From NCBI GenBank assembly GCA_003987775.1, contig RXJD01000020.1:24836-88835 (forward strand): a stretch of 64,000 nucleotides of DNA, written 5' to 3'. Positions within the stretch are counted from its first letter, which is position 1. The number at the start of each line of letters is the position of its first letter. The DNA is from Mycobacterium sp. Its GTDB lineage: Bacteria > Actinomycetota > Actinomycetes > Mycobacteriales > Mycobacteriaceae. Below, in pieces: positions 18,193 to 27,128 of the stretch. The position numbers and the translations under genes were made by a program. Below the pieces are notes generated by a model that searched no databases, had not been told where the DNA came from, and worked only from the letters and a program-made list of their open reading frames with translations.

Positions 18193-20613
18193 TCAGGTCC
18201 CGTCGCCGCCGTGTGCCCCGGCCGCACCGAACAGCGTGCCCTTCGCACCGCCGGCGGCACCGAGTCCGCCGATGCCCGGGGTGGTGCTGAGTCCGCCGTC
18301 GCCGCCGTTGCCGCCGTTGCCGCCGTTGCCGATCGTCTGTGCGCTGCCGCCGACTGCCCCTGCACCGCCGTGGCCGCCGTTTCCTTGTGCACCTTGTGAG
18401 CCGCCACTGACGCCGGAGCCGAAGAGACCACCCACGCCGCCGGTGCCGCCGTTACCCCCGCCGCCGCCGTTGCCGTAGAGCAGGCCGCCGTTTGCGCCGG
18501 TACCGCCGCTACCGCCGGTGCCGCCGGCCCCGCCGGTGCCGCCGTTGCCTCCGATGCCGGGGACGCCCTGTTTACCGCCGTTGCCGGCCGTGCCGCCGGA
18601 CCCGCCGGTCCCGCCGCTGCCGCCGCTGCCGCCGTTTCCGGTCAGCAGGCCGCTGCGGCCGCCGTTGGCTCCGGCGCCACCACTGCCTCCGGCTCCGCCG
18701 GTGCCTCCGGTGCCGCCCTGTTGGGTGGGTGTGCCGTCGACACCGGTCTGGGCGCCGCCGCCGCCACCGCCGTTGCCGCCCGTGCCGGCGTTACCACCAT
18801 TGCCGAACAGTCCGGCGTTGCCTCCGGCGCCTCCGTTGCCGCCGGCGCCACCGGCGCCGCCGGCGTTGCCGTTGCGGGTACCGCCGGCGGCGGCCGTATT
18901 ACTGCCGCCGCTGCCGCCGTTACCGCCCGCGCCGGCATCGCCGGTCAGCCACCCGCCGTTGCCCCCGGCACCACCGGCACCGCCATGACCGCCTATCGAC
19001 CCGGCTTGTCGGCCGACCGTGTTTCCGCCCGCTCCGCCTTGCCCGCCGTGGCCTCCGGCCCCGTTCAAGCGGGCGCTGCCGCCGGCGCCGCCGTCTCCGG
19101 CCTGACCGCCGGAGGAATTGGTGCCGCCCGCGTTGTTGCGACCGCCGGCCCCGCCGTCGCCGGCATCGCCACCGTTGCCGGACAGCCAGCCACCGGTTCC
19201 GCCGCCCCCGCCGTTGCCGCCGGCGCCGCCGTTGCCGGTTCCGCCGGTCTGGTGTGACCCGGCGCCGCCCGCACCGCCGTGACCACCGTTGCCGATCAGT
19301 CCGGCGCTGCCCCCTGTCCCGCCGGCAGCGCCGGCGCCGCCATTACCGCTCGCGACATTCACACCGCCCGAGCCGCCGGCACCGGCGGTCCCACCATTGC
19401 CGTAGAGGCCCGCACCGGCGCCGCCGCTCCCTCCGGCACCGCCATTGCCGCCGGTGGAGCCGCCGCCGTTGGAGCTTCCGCCGTCGCCCCCTGCGGCCCC
19501 GGCACCGCCGTTGCCGAATAGCCATCCCGCGGCGCCCCCGGCCCCGCCGGCACCTCCGGTGCCGCCGGCTCCTCCTCCGCTGACGTTGTCGCCGCCGGCC
19601 CCACCTGCCGCACCCGCTCCGCCGTCGCCCAACAGGTAGCCGCCACCGCCGCCGGCGCCCCCGGCTCCGCCGGCGCCCGCGGACGGGCCGGACTGGCTGT
19701 TCTCCCCACCGACACCGCCGGCTCCGCCGGACCCGCCGTTGCCGAACAGTCCGGCGTGCCCGCCGCCCCCACCCGCGCCACCGGCCGAGGCGGTCAGGGT
19801 GTTCTGCCCGGCCGCACCATGGCCACCGTTGCCGCCGGCGCCGGCGACACCGCTAAACAGCCCGGCGTTCCCGCCGTAGCCGCCGGCGCCACCCGCCCCG
19901 CCCGGCGTGACCGCGTCACCGTCGGCGCCGGCCGCACCGCCGCCACCGCCGCCACCCGAGCCCCACAACCACGCGTTGCCGCCGGCGCCACCGGCACCGC
20001 CGGCGGCACCGAGGCTGGTAGCGGCACCGCCGCTGCCACCGGCCCCGCCATTGCCGTACAGCCAACCACCGCTGCCACCGGCCCCACCGGCCGCGCCGGC
20101 CCCGCCGTTACCGCCGCTGCCGCCGTTGCCGATGAAGCCCGCCGACCCACCGGCGCCGCCGGCCACCCCGGCAGTGGTCTGCGTGAAGCCGTTGCCGCCG
20201 TTGCCGTAGAGCAGTCCGCCGGCCCCGCCGTTCGGGCTGGCCGCCGTGCCGTCTGCACCGTTGCCGATCAACGGGCGGCCCAGCAATGTCTGGGTGGGCG
20301 CGTTGATCGCGTCCAGCACGATCTGCTGCACATTGGTGGTCTCGGCGAGCGCATACGAGTTGGCACCAGCGGCCAGCGCCTGCGTGAACTGGCTTTGAAA
20401 CGCTCTTGCCTGCGCGCTGATCGCCTGAAACGAGGCGCCGTGTTGGCCGAACGCCACGGTGATCGCCGCGGAAATCTCATCTGCGGCCGCGGCCTGCACA
20501 TGCGTGGTCGGGGCCAGTGCCGCCGCGGCGGCCGCGTCGAGCGCTGATCTGATGGCCGCCACCTCTGCCGCCGCTGCGGTCATGGATTCTGGATTTGCAT
20601 ACACGAACGACAC
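18193..20613 (-). CDS. PE_PGRS family protein
   Basis: Residues 1 to about 95 are a PE domain (MSFVYANPESMTAAAAEVAA onward), followed by the GRPLIGNGADG linker. About 690 residues of Gly-Gly-Ala/Gly-Gly-Asn PGRS repeats come next, with periodic GLLYGNGG, GWLFGNGG and AGLIGNGG units. The chain ends GAAGAHGGDGT without a distinct C-terminal domain. PE_PGRS proteins are exported by ESX-5 and become surface associated. The GTG start follows GGGAGGA by about 6 nt. The position between htdY and otsB2 corresponds to PE_PGRS52 (Rv3388) in M. tuberculosis, but repeats prevent an orthology claim. The long plus-strand frames opposite it are Pro/Arg-rich shadows. Confidence 0.93.
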   Translation of the reverse strand: MSFVYANPESMTAAAAEVAAIRSALDAAAAAALAPTTHVQAAAADEISAAITVAFGQHGASFQAISAQARAFQSQFTQALAAGANSYALAETTNVQQIVLDAINAPTQTLLGRPLIGNGADGTAASPNGGAGGLLYGNGGNGFTQTTAGVAGGAGGSAGFIGNGGSGGNGGAGAAGGAGGSGGWLYGNGGAGGSGGAATSLGAAGGAGGAGGNAWLWGSGGGGGGGAAGADGDAVTPGGAGGAGGYGGNAGLFSGVAGAGGNGGHGAAGQNTLTASAGGAGGGGGHAGLFGNGGSGGAGGVGGENSQSGPSAGAGGAGGAGGGGGYLLGDGGAGAAGGAGGDNVSGGGAGGTGGAGGAGGAAGWLFGNGGAGAAGGDGGSSNGGGSTGGNGGAGGSGGAGAGLYGNGGTAGAGGSGGVNVASGNGGAGAAGGTGGSAGLIGNGGHGGAGGAGSHQTGGTGNGGAGGNGGGGGTGGWLSGNGGDAGDGGAGGRNNAGGTNSSGGQAGDGGAGGSARLNGAGGHGGQGGAGGNTVGRQAGSIGGHGGAGGAGGNGGWLTGDAGAGGNGGSGGSNTAAAGGTRNGNAGGAGGAGGNGGAGGNAGLFGNGGNAGTGGNGGGGGGAQTGVDGTPTQQGGTGGTGGAGGSGGAGANGGRSGLLTGNGGSGGSGGTGGSGGTAGNGGKQGVPGIGGNGGTGGAGGTGGSGGTGANGGLLYGNGGGGGNGGTGGVGGLFGSGVSGGSQGAQGNGGHGGAGAVGGSAQTIGNGGNGGNGGDGGLSTTPGIGGLGAAGGAKGTLFGAAGAHGGDGT

Positions 20614-20719
20614 GGCAGTCCTCCCGATAGACTGCCGCGCAGCCTAACCCCGATCCGGCCGCGCCTCGGTCATTTTGCCGAGGTTGTCCGTAAATAATCG
20701 GATTATGGTGGGGCGAAGG

Positions 20720-21850
20720 TTAATTCACGCCAGCGTCAGATAATTCCCGGGCCAGCTGATGAGTGAATTCGGCGGCCTGGGCGGGACTGTCCACGGCGAA
20801 CAGCGCCGCCGTGGCCCGGTCACCATCGTCGTTGTGCCGCACCAGAATTGGGATGCCGTCGGCGCGCACCGCATCGAACGCGTCCTCGTCGGTGATGTCG
20901 TCACCGAGATAGATGGGCAATCGGTGGCCCGCCTGTGCACCGAGGTGCTCCATCACCCACCGCAGGGTTTTGCCCTTGTCCCAGTCGAGATCCGGGCGAA
21001 GTTCGATGACTTCGCGACCAGTGGTCACCCGCAACGCATCGCGCTGCCCGGCGTTGCGCACCGTCGCCATCACCTCGCCAACCCGATCGCGCGCGGCATT
21101 GCGGTAGTGCACCGCGACGCCAAAGCGCTTGTGTTCCACCACAACACCGGGAATCGAGCCGAGTTGCTCACGCAGCTGCCCGGCCGCCTGCTCGAGGACT
21201 GGTATGGCCACCGCAGCTTCTTCGTTCTGGTGGTGGGTGCCATCGGGTGCGGTGAGTTCGAATCCGTGGCTGCCGGCGTACCAGATGCCGGGCACGCCCA
21301 CGCGTTTGGACACGTCGGCCAGGTCACGGCCGCTGAGGATGGCAACCGGGCACTGCGCGGCCAGTTCCCGCAGCGCCTCGGTGGCGCCTGCGACCGGCCG
21401 GGCCGCGTCGGGGTCGTTGACAATATCCGACAGGGTGCCGTCGAAGTCGAAGAACACCGCGGGGGATTGACCGGCGAGATTGACGGCCTGCCGGGCGTCG
21501 GGCAACTCGGACATGCGCTTGTCGCCGGTGCGGACCTTGATAGCAACCGGGTCGGCCACCACCGCGTCGGCACTCTTGACCGGTTCGGCGCCGACCGCGA
21601 TCACCAGTGCGAATCCGGCTTCTCGGGCGGCGTTTGCCCCGCGTGCGTCCCCCGCCACCACGGCACATCGTCCCGGCCGGGTGCCCAACTTCCCGGCCGT
21701 CCCGACGAGCTCCTCGGAGCCGCATACGGCGGTACCGACATGAACCTCGTGCAGCTGGTCGAGCAGTTGTCGCGAGGACGGCAGGGCCTTGTCGAACAAC
21801 ACCGCATCGTGATGGCGTGGGTCGATGGTCACCGGCCCCGTATTTGGCAT
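20720..21850 (-). CDS. otsB2: Trehalose-6-phosphate phosphatase OtsB2
   Basis: This enzyme completes the OtsA-OtsB trehalose pathway by dephosphorylating trehalose-6-phosphate. The 376-residue protein has an N-terminal HAD-like regulatory domain of about 110 residues typical of mycobacterial OtsB2. The catalytic HAD domain has motif I AVFFDFDGTLSD (D135, D137), motif II AILSGRD, the substrate cap region GIWYAGSHGFEL, Lys in WDKGKTLRWV and motif IV YLGDDITDEDAF. ATG 21850 (MPNTGPVTID) aligns with homologues and has AGAAGG about 7 nt upstream. It lies 36 bases after the WS/DGAT-like gene on the same strand, so the two are probably co-transcribed. Confidence 0.95.
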   Translation of the reverse strand: MPNTGPVTIDPRHHDAVLFDKALPSSRQLLDQLHEVHVGTAVCGSEELVGTAGKLGTRPGRCAVVAGDARGANAAREAGFALVIAVGAEPVKSADAVVADPVAIKVRTGDKRMSELPDARQAVNLAGQSPAVFFDFDGTLSDIVNDPDAARPVAGATEALRELAAQCPVAILSGRDLADVSKRVGVPGIWYAGSHGFELTAPDGTHHQNEEAAVAIPVLEQAAGQLREQLGSIPGVVVEHKRFGVAVHYRNAARDRVGEVMATVRNAGQRDALRVTTGREVIELRPDLDWDKGKTLRWVMEHLGAQAGHRLPIYLGDDITDEDAFDAVRADGIPILVRHNDDGDRATAALFAVDSPAQAAEFTHQLARELSDAGVN

Positions 21851-21886
21851 GCCCCACCTTCTCACGGTGGTCAACGCCGGTGTTCG

Positions 21887-23074
21887 TCAGTGGCGCACCC
21901 GTGCCGGCGCCGGCGGCGGCCGCCAGCGCGCCGCGCTGTTGGGCGGTGTGCGGCGCTTGCGCCGGCGGTCGAACAGCACGACCGAGTCGCGGTTGAGCGC
22001 GATCAGCCGGGCCACGCCCGCCTCGATGCCGGCGGCAAGCCCGTTGATGTCCCAGGGGGTGTCATAGTCCGCGGTGATGCCGAAGACCAGGTCGCCGTCG
22101 TAAGAGATCGCCGTGACCCCGATGCCCGGGGCAATCGGTGCAATCGGCAGGACCCGCTCGACCCGTCGGCCCATCAGCCGCAACCGCGCTCCGGCAGCGG
22201 CGGGCGCCAGTGTCACGGCATGTGGTGATTGCCGGGTCAGCGCATGAAAAACCTTGGCACACAACGTGAGCGGTGAGTCCGGCGAGGCGCTCCGGCCGGA
22301 CGACGCGTGCACCGCGCGCAGCTGCTGGATGGGGTCCTGGTGCTCGACAGGGAGGGTTGTCAACACCGGCCCCGACACGCGCAACGCATCCGCCCGCGGC
22401 TGCTCACCGCGCTGTATCAGGGCCGTTCGGAACGACTCGGTGATCGCCGCGAACGCGACGTCGTCGGCGGTGACGCCGAATTTGCGGGCGAGCTGGTCGA
22501 CGGGGCGGCGGGGGACGACCACCGACCGGTACCGGCGCATGGCGGGTGGCTGGTTGCCGGCCGGCCAGGGGCGCAGCACACCGGTGACGGCGCGGGCCGC
22601 CGCCTGCCACAGGCTGTCGGCCCAGCCGGGTGGCCCGGGGATCGCCTGCGCGGACTGGGGTTTGGCAACCGGATCGGCGGCGCCGTCGTCGTCGCAGAGC
22701 CGGGTCAGAAGATGTGCCGCGCCGGGTTCCAGGGCCGTCTTGACCAGTAACGCCCATCGGCCCTCGGCCAGGCCTTCGATGATCCAGCATTCCCAAGGCC
22801 GGCCGGTTTCGAGTGGCTGTTCCAGCGCGTGGGCGATGACGCCGAACAGTTCGCTGTCATCGCCGGGTGCGGGGAGGGCCGCGCGTTGCACGTGCGCGGC
22901 GCCCGGAGTGCCGCCGTATGACTGCGCGAACCGTCGCGCCAGCAAATCATTCATCTTTCGGCGCCCGGGAGCCGGCCCGGCCACGACGGCGACCGCTCCG
23001 GTCGTCATCACGGCATGCCGGCCAGGGTTCGGAGCTCTGGATAGTCCGGTGTTCGGTGTCGTCTGTTCTGCCAT
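21887..23074 (-). CDS. WS/DGAT-family (Rv3371-like) protein lacking the catalytic HHxxxDG motif
   Basis: Segments such as RPWECWIIEGL, HLLTRLCDDD, FGVTADDVAFAAITESFRTAL and ITADYDTPWDINGL place this in the wax ester synthase/diacylglycerol acyltransferase family, closest in memory to Rv3371. The stretch where HHxxxDG should lie reads LLVKTALEPGAAHLLTRL, so the catalytic histidines are gone. The N-terminal region is also shorter than in Rv3371, between RRFAQSY and RRAALP-like sequence. Acyltransferase activity is therefore doubtful. It may be a decaying paralogue or a structural one. ATG 23074 (MAEQTTPN) aligns with family starts, and the frame extends to 23131. Transcription may come from the divergent SOS palindrome about 200 bases upstream. 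Confidence 0.8.
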   Translation of the reverse strand: MAEQTTPNTGLSRAPNPGRHAVMTTGAVAVVAGPAPGRRKMNDLLARRFAQSYGGTPGAAHVQRAALPAPGDDSELFGVIAHALEQPLETGRPWECWIIEGLAEGRWALLVKTALEPGAAHLLTRLCDDDGAADPVAKPQSAQAIPGPPGWADSLWQAAARAVTGVLRPWPAGNQPPAMRRYRSVVVPRRPVDQLARKFGVTADDVAFAAITESFRTALIQRGEQPRADALRVSGPVLTTLPVEHQDPIQQLRAVHASSGRSASPDSPLTLCAKVFHALTRQSPHAVTLAPAAAGARLRLMGRRVERVLPIAPIAPGIGVTAISYDGDLVFGITADYDTPWDINGLAAGIEAGVARLIALNRDSVVLFDRRRKRRTPPNSAARWRPPPAPARVRH

Positions 23075-23272
23075 GCCCAGCCCCCGCCGTCGTTTTTCCA
23101 ATCTGTACCAGTATCGGTGTCGCGCCTGCACCTGCCGAGGTCGGCCAGGTTAACAATGTGTTTTCCAGATAAAAGTGCGTTTAACTGCTGCGATGCGCCG
23201 TCGCGTAGCGCTGTTCGCAAATCGTTTCAGCGCCGTTGTCAAAGTGTTCGGGAGGTTGTTTCGTGGGCTAGC

Positions 23273-23312
23273 CCGACTAGTGTATCGAACAAATGTTCGA
23301 TACACTAGTCGG
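23273..23312. promoter_or_regulatory. 40-bp perfect palindrome with central LexA box and mirrored -10 elements (dnaE2 promoter)
   Basis: Arms CCGACTAGTGTATCGAAC and its exact reverse complement flank AAAT, giving 18-bp arms with a 4-base centre. The core TCGAAC-AAAT-GTTCGA (23285-23300) is a perfect mycobacterial SOS box. TACACT at 23301-23306 lies 7 nt before the dnaE2 ATG and is mirrored as TACACT on the minus strand (23284-23279). LexA bound at the centre could therefore control both directions. Confidence 0.85.
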
Positions 23313-23313
23313 C

Positions 23314-26300
23314 ATGGGTTGGTACCACGGACCGCCGAGCTGGGCCGAGATGGAACGGGTGCTCGACAGCAAGCCCCGCCATGCCGGGGAGGTGGCTCCG
23401 GTCATACCGGCCGGTGACGCTCCGGTATCGCACAAGCGCGGGTCCTACACCGCTAAATCGGCCGCTCTGCCGGCGCCGTCTTCGGTCGCCTACGCCGAGC
23501 TGCATGCGCATTCGGCATACAGCTTTCTCGATGGAGCCAGCACGCCGGAGGAGATGGTCGAGGAGGCTGCGCGGCTGGGTTTGCGTGCGCTCGCACTGAC
23601 CGACCATGACGGCCTCTACGGGGCGGTGCGGTTCGCCGAAGCGGCCACCGAACTCGGCGTGCGAACGGTGTTCGGCGCCGAGCTGTCATTGGCCACTTCC
23701 TCATCGGTCGCCCGCACCGAGCAACCGGATCCACCCGGTCCGCATCTGCTGGTGCTGGCGCGTGGTCCGGAAGGGTACCGACGGCTGTCCCGGCAGCTGG
23801 CGGCCGCGCATCTGGCCGGTGGTGAGAAAGGCAAGTTGCGCTACGACCTCGATGCGTTGACCGAGGCGGCCGGCGGGCACTGGCACATCCTCACCGGATG
23901 CCGCAAAGGGTCGGTGCGTCAAGCGCTTTCCGCGGGTGGTCCGGAAGCGGCGAAACGGGCACTGGCCGATTTGGTGGACCGGTTCACCGCCGCGCGGGTC
24001 AGTATCGAACTGACCCATCACGGTCAGCCGCTCGACGACGAGCGCAACGCGATGCTGGCCGAACTGGCGCCGCATTTCGGAGTCGGCGTCGTCGCCACCA
24101 CGGGAGCCCATTTCGCGGGACCGTCGCGGCGCCGGCTGGCCATGGCGATGGGGGCGATCCGGGCCCGGCAGTCCCTGGACGCCGCGGCCGGGTGGCTGGC
24201 CCCCCTGGGCGGTTCCCATCTGCGCTCGGGCGAGGAGATGGCCCGGTTGTTCGCGCATATGCCCTTTGGGGGCCCTGACGTGGTGGCCGCCGCCGCCGAG
24301 CTCGGCGAGCAGTGCGCGTTCGGCCTGGCGCTGATCGCGCCGCAACTGCCGCCGTTCGACGTCCCGCACGGGCACACCGAGGACAGCTGGCTGCGCACGT
24401 TGACCATGGCGGGCGCGGCCGATCGCTACGGGCCGGCAGACGTGGCGCTGCGGGCGTACGCCCAGATCGAGCATGAACTGAAAGTCATTGCCCAACTGCA
24501 GTTTCCGGGCTATTTCCTGGTGGTGCACGACATCACCCAATTCTGCCGGCGAAACGACATTCTGTGCCAGGGCAGGGGATCGGCGGCCAACTCCGCGGTC
24601 TGTTACGCCCTGGGGGTGACGGCGGTCGATCCGGTGGCCAACGATCTGCTGTTCGAGCGGTTCCTGTCACCCGCCCGCGACGGGCCGCCCGACATCGACA
24701 TCGACATCGAGTCGGATCAGCGGGAGAAGGTCATCCAGTACGTCTACGACAAATACGGCCGCGACTATGCCGCCCAGGTGGCCAACGTCATCACCTACCG
24801 GGCGCGCAGTGCGGTGCGCGACATGGCACGCGCCCTGGGGTTCTCGCAAGGACAGCAGGATGCGTGGAGCAAACAGATCAGTCACTGGAGTGGGCAGCCC
24901 GCCGATATCGAAGGTATCCCGGAGCAGGTTGTCGACCTGGCCGAGCAGATCCGGAACCTGCCGCGGCACATGGGCATTCACTCCGGCGGCATGGTGATCT
25001 GCGACCGTCCGATCGCCGACGTGTGCCCGGTGGAGTGGGCCCGCATGGAGAACCGCAGTGTGCTGCAGTGGGACAAAGACGACTGTGCGGCCATCGGTTT
25101 GGTGAAGTTCGACCTGCTGGGTCTGGGTATGCTCTCGGCGCTGCACTACGCCCGGGACCTAGTGGCCGAACACAAGGGCATCGAGGTGGATTTCGCCCGG
25201 CTCGACCTCTCCGAACCCGCGGTGTACGAGATGCTGTCCCGGGCCGATTCGGTGGGCGTTTTCCAGGTGGAGTCGCGGGCCCAGATGGCCACCCTGCCGC
25301 GGCTGCGTCCCCGGCTGTTCTACGACCTGGTGGTGGAGGTCGCGCTGATTCGTCCCGGGCCCATTCAGGGCGGGTCGGTGCACCCCTACATCCGGCGGCG
25401 CAACGGCCTGGATCCGGTGGTCTACGACCACCCCTCCATGGAGCCGGCGCTACGGAAAACGCTGGGTGTGCCGCTGTTTCAGGAACAGTTGATGCAATTG
25501 GCGGTCGACTGCGCCGGCTTCTCCGCCGCCGAGGCCGACCAACTGCGGCGCGCCATGGGTTCCAAGCGCTCGAGCGAACGCATGCAGCGGCTACGCGGCC
25601 GGTTCTACGAGGGCATGCGCTCCCTGCACGGAGCCTCCGATGACGTGATCGACCGGATCTACGAGAAACTGCACGCCTTCGCCAATTTCGGGTTCCCGGA
25701 AAGCCATGCCCTGTCTTTCGCGTCGCTGGTGTTCTACTCGTCGTGGTTCAAGCTGCACCACCCGGCAGCGTTCTGCGCCGCACTGTTACGCGCCCAGCCG
25801 ATGGGTTTCTACTCGCCCCAGTCGTTGGTGGCCGACGCGCGCCGGCACGGGGTGCTGGTGCACGGCCCGGACGTCAACGCCAGCCTCGCGCACGCGACCC
25901 TCGAGAACGGGGGAACAGAGGTCCGCCTCGGGCTGGGTGCCGTCCGCCACATCGGCGACGACCTGGCCGAGAAGCTGGCCGAAGACCGAAAAGCCAACGG
26001 CCCGTTCCGTTCTCTGCTGGATCTGACGTCCCGGCTGCAACTCACCGTGCCGCAGACCGAAGCGCTGGCGACGGCCGGAGCTCTGGGCTGCTTCGGCATG
26101 TCCCGGCGGGAAGGGCTGTGGGCGGCCGGGGCCGCGGCCACCCAACGACCGGACCGGTTGCCCGGCGTGGGCTCGTCGTCCCACGTCCCGGAACTGCCCG
26201 GGATGAGTGAGCTGGAGTTGGCCGCCGCAGATGTCTGGGCCACCGGGGTTTCACCGGACAGCTATCCGACCCAGTTTCTGCGGACCGATCTGGACGCGAT

Positions 26301-26616
26301 GGGGGTGGTGCCGGCGGCGGAGCTGGGTTCGGTGCCCGACGGGGACCGAGTGCTGATCGCGGGGGCGGTGACGCACCGGCAGCGGCCCGCGACCGCGCAG
26401 GGCGTCACGTTCGTCAACCTGGAGGACGAGACGGGGATGGTCAACGTGCTCTGCACGCCGGGAGTGTGGGCACGGCACCGCAAACTCGCGCACACGGCGC
26501 CGGCGCTGCTGATCCGGGGTCAGGTGCAGAACGCCAGCGGCGCCATCACCGTCGTCGCCGAACGATTGGGCCGCATCAGCCTGGCCGTCGGCTCGAAGTC
26601 CCGGGATTTCCGGTGA
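23314..26616 (+). CDS. dnaE2: Error-prone DNA polymerase III alpha subunit DnaE2 (ImuC)
   Basis: This is the polymerase of the damage-induced mutasome, acting with ImuA' and ImuB. The 1100-residue C-family polymerase has an N-terminal PHP domain (AELHAHSAYSFLDGAS, ALTDHDGLYG) and a palm with GRGSAANSAVCYALG and the metal-binding PDIDIDIESDQREKVI. Fingers/thumb motifs include HSGGMVICDRP and SFASLVFYSSWFKLHHPAAF, and a C-terminal OB fold has VTFVNLEDETGMVNVLC. The start MGWYHGPPSWAEME matches M. tuberculosis DnaE2. An in-frame ATG at 23293 lies inside the LexA box and is rejected. The mRNA is probably leaderless from TACACT. Confidence 0.97.
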   Translation: MGWYHGPPSWAEMERVLDSKPRHAGEVAPVIPAGDAPVSHKRGSYTAKSAALPAPSSVAYAELHAHSAYSFLDGASTPEEMVEEAARLGLRALALTDHDGLYGAVRFAEAATELGVRTVFGAELSLATSSSVARTEQPDPPGPHLLVLARGPEGYRRLSRQLAAAHLAGGEKGKLRYDLDALTEAAGGHWHILTGCRKGSVRQALSAGGPEAAKRALADLVDRFTAARVSIELTHHGQPLDDERNAMLAELAPHFGVGVVATTGAHFAGPSRRRLAMAMGAIRARQSLDAAAGWLAPLGGSHLRSGEEMARLFAHMPFGGPDVVAAAAELGEQCAFGLALIAPQLPPFDVPHGHTEDSWLRTLTMAGAADRYGPADVALRAYAQIEHELKVIAQLQFPGYFLVVHDITQFCRRNDILCQGRGSAANSAVCYALGVTAVDPVANDLLFERFLSPARDGPPDIDIDIESDQREKVIQYVYDKYGRDYAAQVANVITYRARSAVRDMARALGFSQGQQDAWSKQISHWSGQPADIEGIPEQVVDLAEQIRNLPRHMGIHSGGMVICDRPIADVCPVEWARMENRSVLQWDKDDCAAIGLVKFDLLGLGMLSALHYARDLVAEHKGIEVDFARLDLSEPAVYEMLSRADSVGVFQVESRAQMATLPRLRPRLFYDLVVEVALIRPGPIQGGSVHPYIRRRNGLDPVVYDHPSMEPALRKTLGVPLFQEQLMQLAVDCAGFSAAEADQLRRAMGSKRSSERMQRLRGRFYEGMRSLHGASDDVIDRIYEKLHAFANFGFPESHALSFASLVFYSSWFKLHHPAAFCAALLRAQPMGFYSPQSLVADARRHGVLVHGPDVNASLAHATLENGGTEVRLGLGAVRHIGDDLAEKLAEDRKANGPFRSLLDLTSRLQLTVPQTEALATAGALGCFGMSRREGLWAAGAAATQRPDRLPGVGSSSHVPELPGMSELELAAADVWATGVSPDSYPTQFLRTDLDAMGVVPAAELGSVPDGDRVLIAGAVTHRQRPATAQGVTFVNLEDETGMVNVLCTPGVWARHRKLAHTAPALLIRGQVQNASGAITVVAERLGRISLAVGSKSRDFR

Positions 26617-26695
26617 CCCGCCCGGCGCCGAACGTGTTCTGGTGGCGGATTTTTCGCCGATTTTCCGCCCTCACGTCACGCTCGGCGCACCACGA

Positions 26696-27106
26696 TCAGG
26701 CCGTCGGGGTGGTCCATACCTTCGTCGGGGTGATCCGCAGCCGGGTGCTGTAGGAACCCATCGAGTCGGTCAGGCCGAACTTGTCGGAGGCCTCGCGGTA
26801 TTTAGCCCAGTACGGCTCGTCGTCGCGGCAGTCGACATCGGTGGCGTCGACCGCCGCCGTCCCGCCGATCACGATGATGCCGCCGCCGTTGCCGTCGGAA
26901 TCCAGGTTCAGGCTGACCTGCGGCCGGGCCTCGACGTGGGCGACCTTGGCGGCGCCGGGCATGGTGTAGACGATCAGGTCCGCCCCGTCAAAGTAGAACC
27001 AGATCAGCCGTGGCACCGGCTGTCCCGATTTGGCGACCGTGGTCAGCCAGCCGTACTGGTCGGATTCGAGCCTGCTGGAAACCTCTTGCGACAGTTCGAT
27101 ACTCAT
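26696..27106 (-). CDS. PPOX-class (FMN/F420-binding split-barrel) protein, Rv3369-like
   Basis: The 136-residue protein is a split-barrel flavin/deazaflavin-binding fold of the pyridoxamine-phosphate-oxidase superfamily: SDQYGWLTTVAKSGQPVPRLIWFYFDG near the start, ADLIVYTMPGAAKVAHVEARPQVSLNLD in the middle and ITPTKVWTT at the end. Such proteins use FMN or coenzyme F420 for reductions, and the substrate is unknown. It converges with dnaE2 over 79 bases in which I see nothing. It diverges from the nitroreductase gene with only 22 bases between ATGs, each start having a -10 hexamer 6 nt upstream and no Shine-Dalgarno. Confidence 0.88.
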   Translation of the reverse strand: MSIELSQEVSSRLESDQYGWLTTVAKSGQPVPRLIWFYFDGADLIVYTMPGAAKVAHVEARPQVSLNLDSDGNGGGIIVIGGTAAVDATDVDCRDDEPYWAKYREASDKFGLTDSMGSYSTRLRITPTKVWTTPTA

Positions 27107-27128
27107 GGCTCAACGGTAGCCTCCAATC
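27107..27128. promoter_or_regulatory. Compact bidirectional leaderless promoter (PPOX gene / nitroreductase)
   Basis: ACGGTAGCCT holds TAGCCT on plus (27117-27122, 6 nt before ATG 27129) and TACCGT on minus (27118-27113, 6 nt before ATG 27106). The hexamers overlap on the shared TA at 27117-27118, the same geometry as at iunH/cmaA1. Confidence 0.6.

Noticed and set aside
18211-20209. Plus-strand Pro/Arg-rich reading frames opposite the PE_PGRS gene
   Set aside because: They mirror the Gly-rich repeats of the real gene and lack starts with ribosome-binding sites.
23293-23313. ATG at 23293 as dnaE2 start
   Set aside because: It lies inside the LexA box and adds 7 residues not found in homologues. 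ATG 23314 has a -10 hexamer 7 nt upstream and begins MGWYHGPPSW as in M. tuberculosis.
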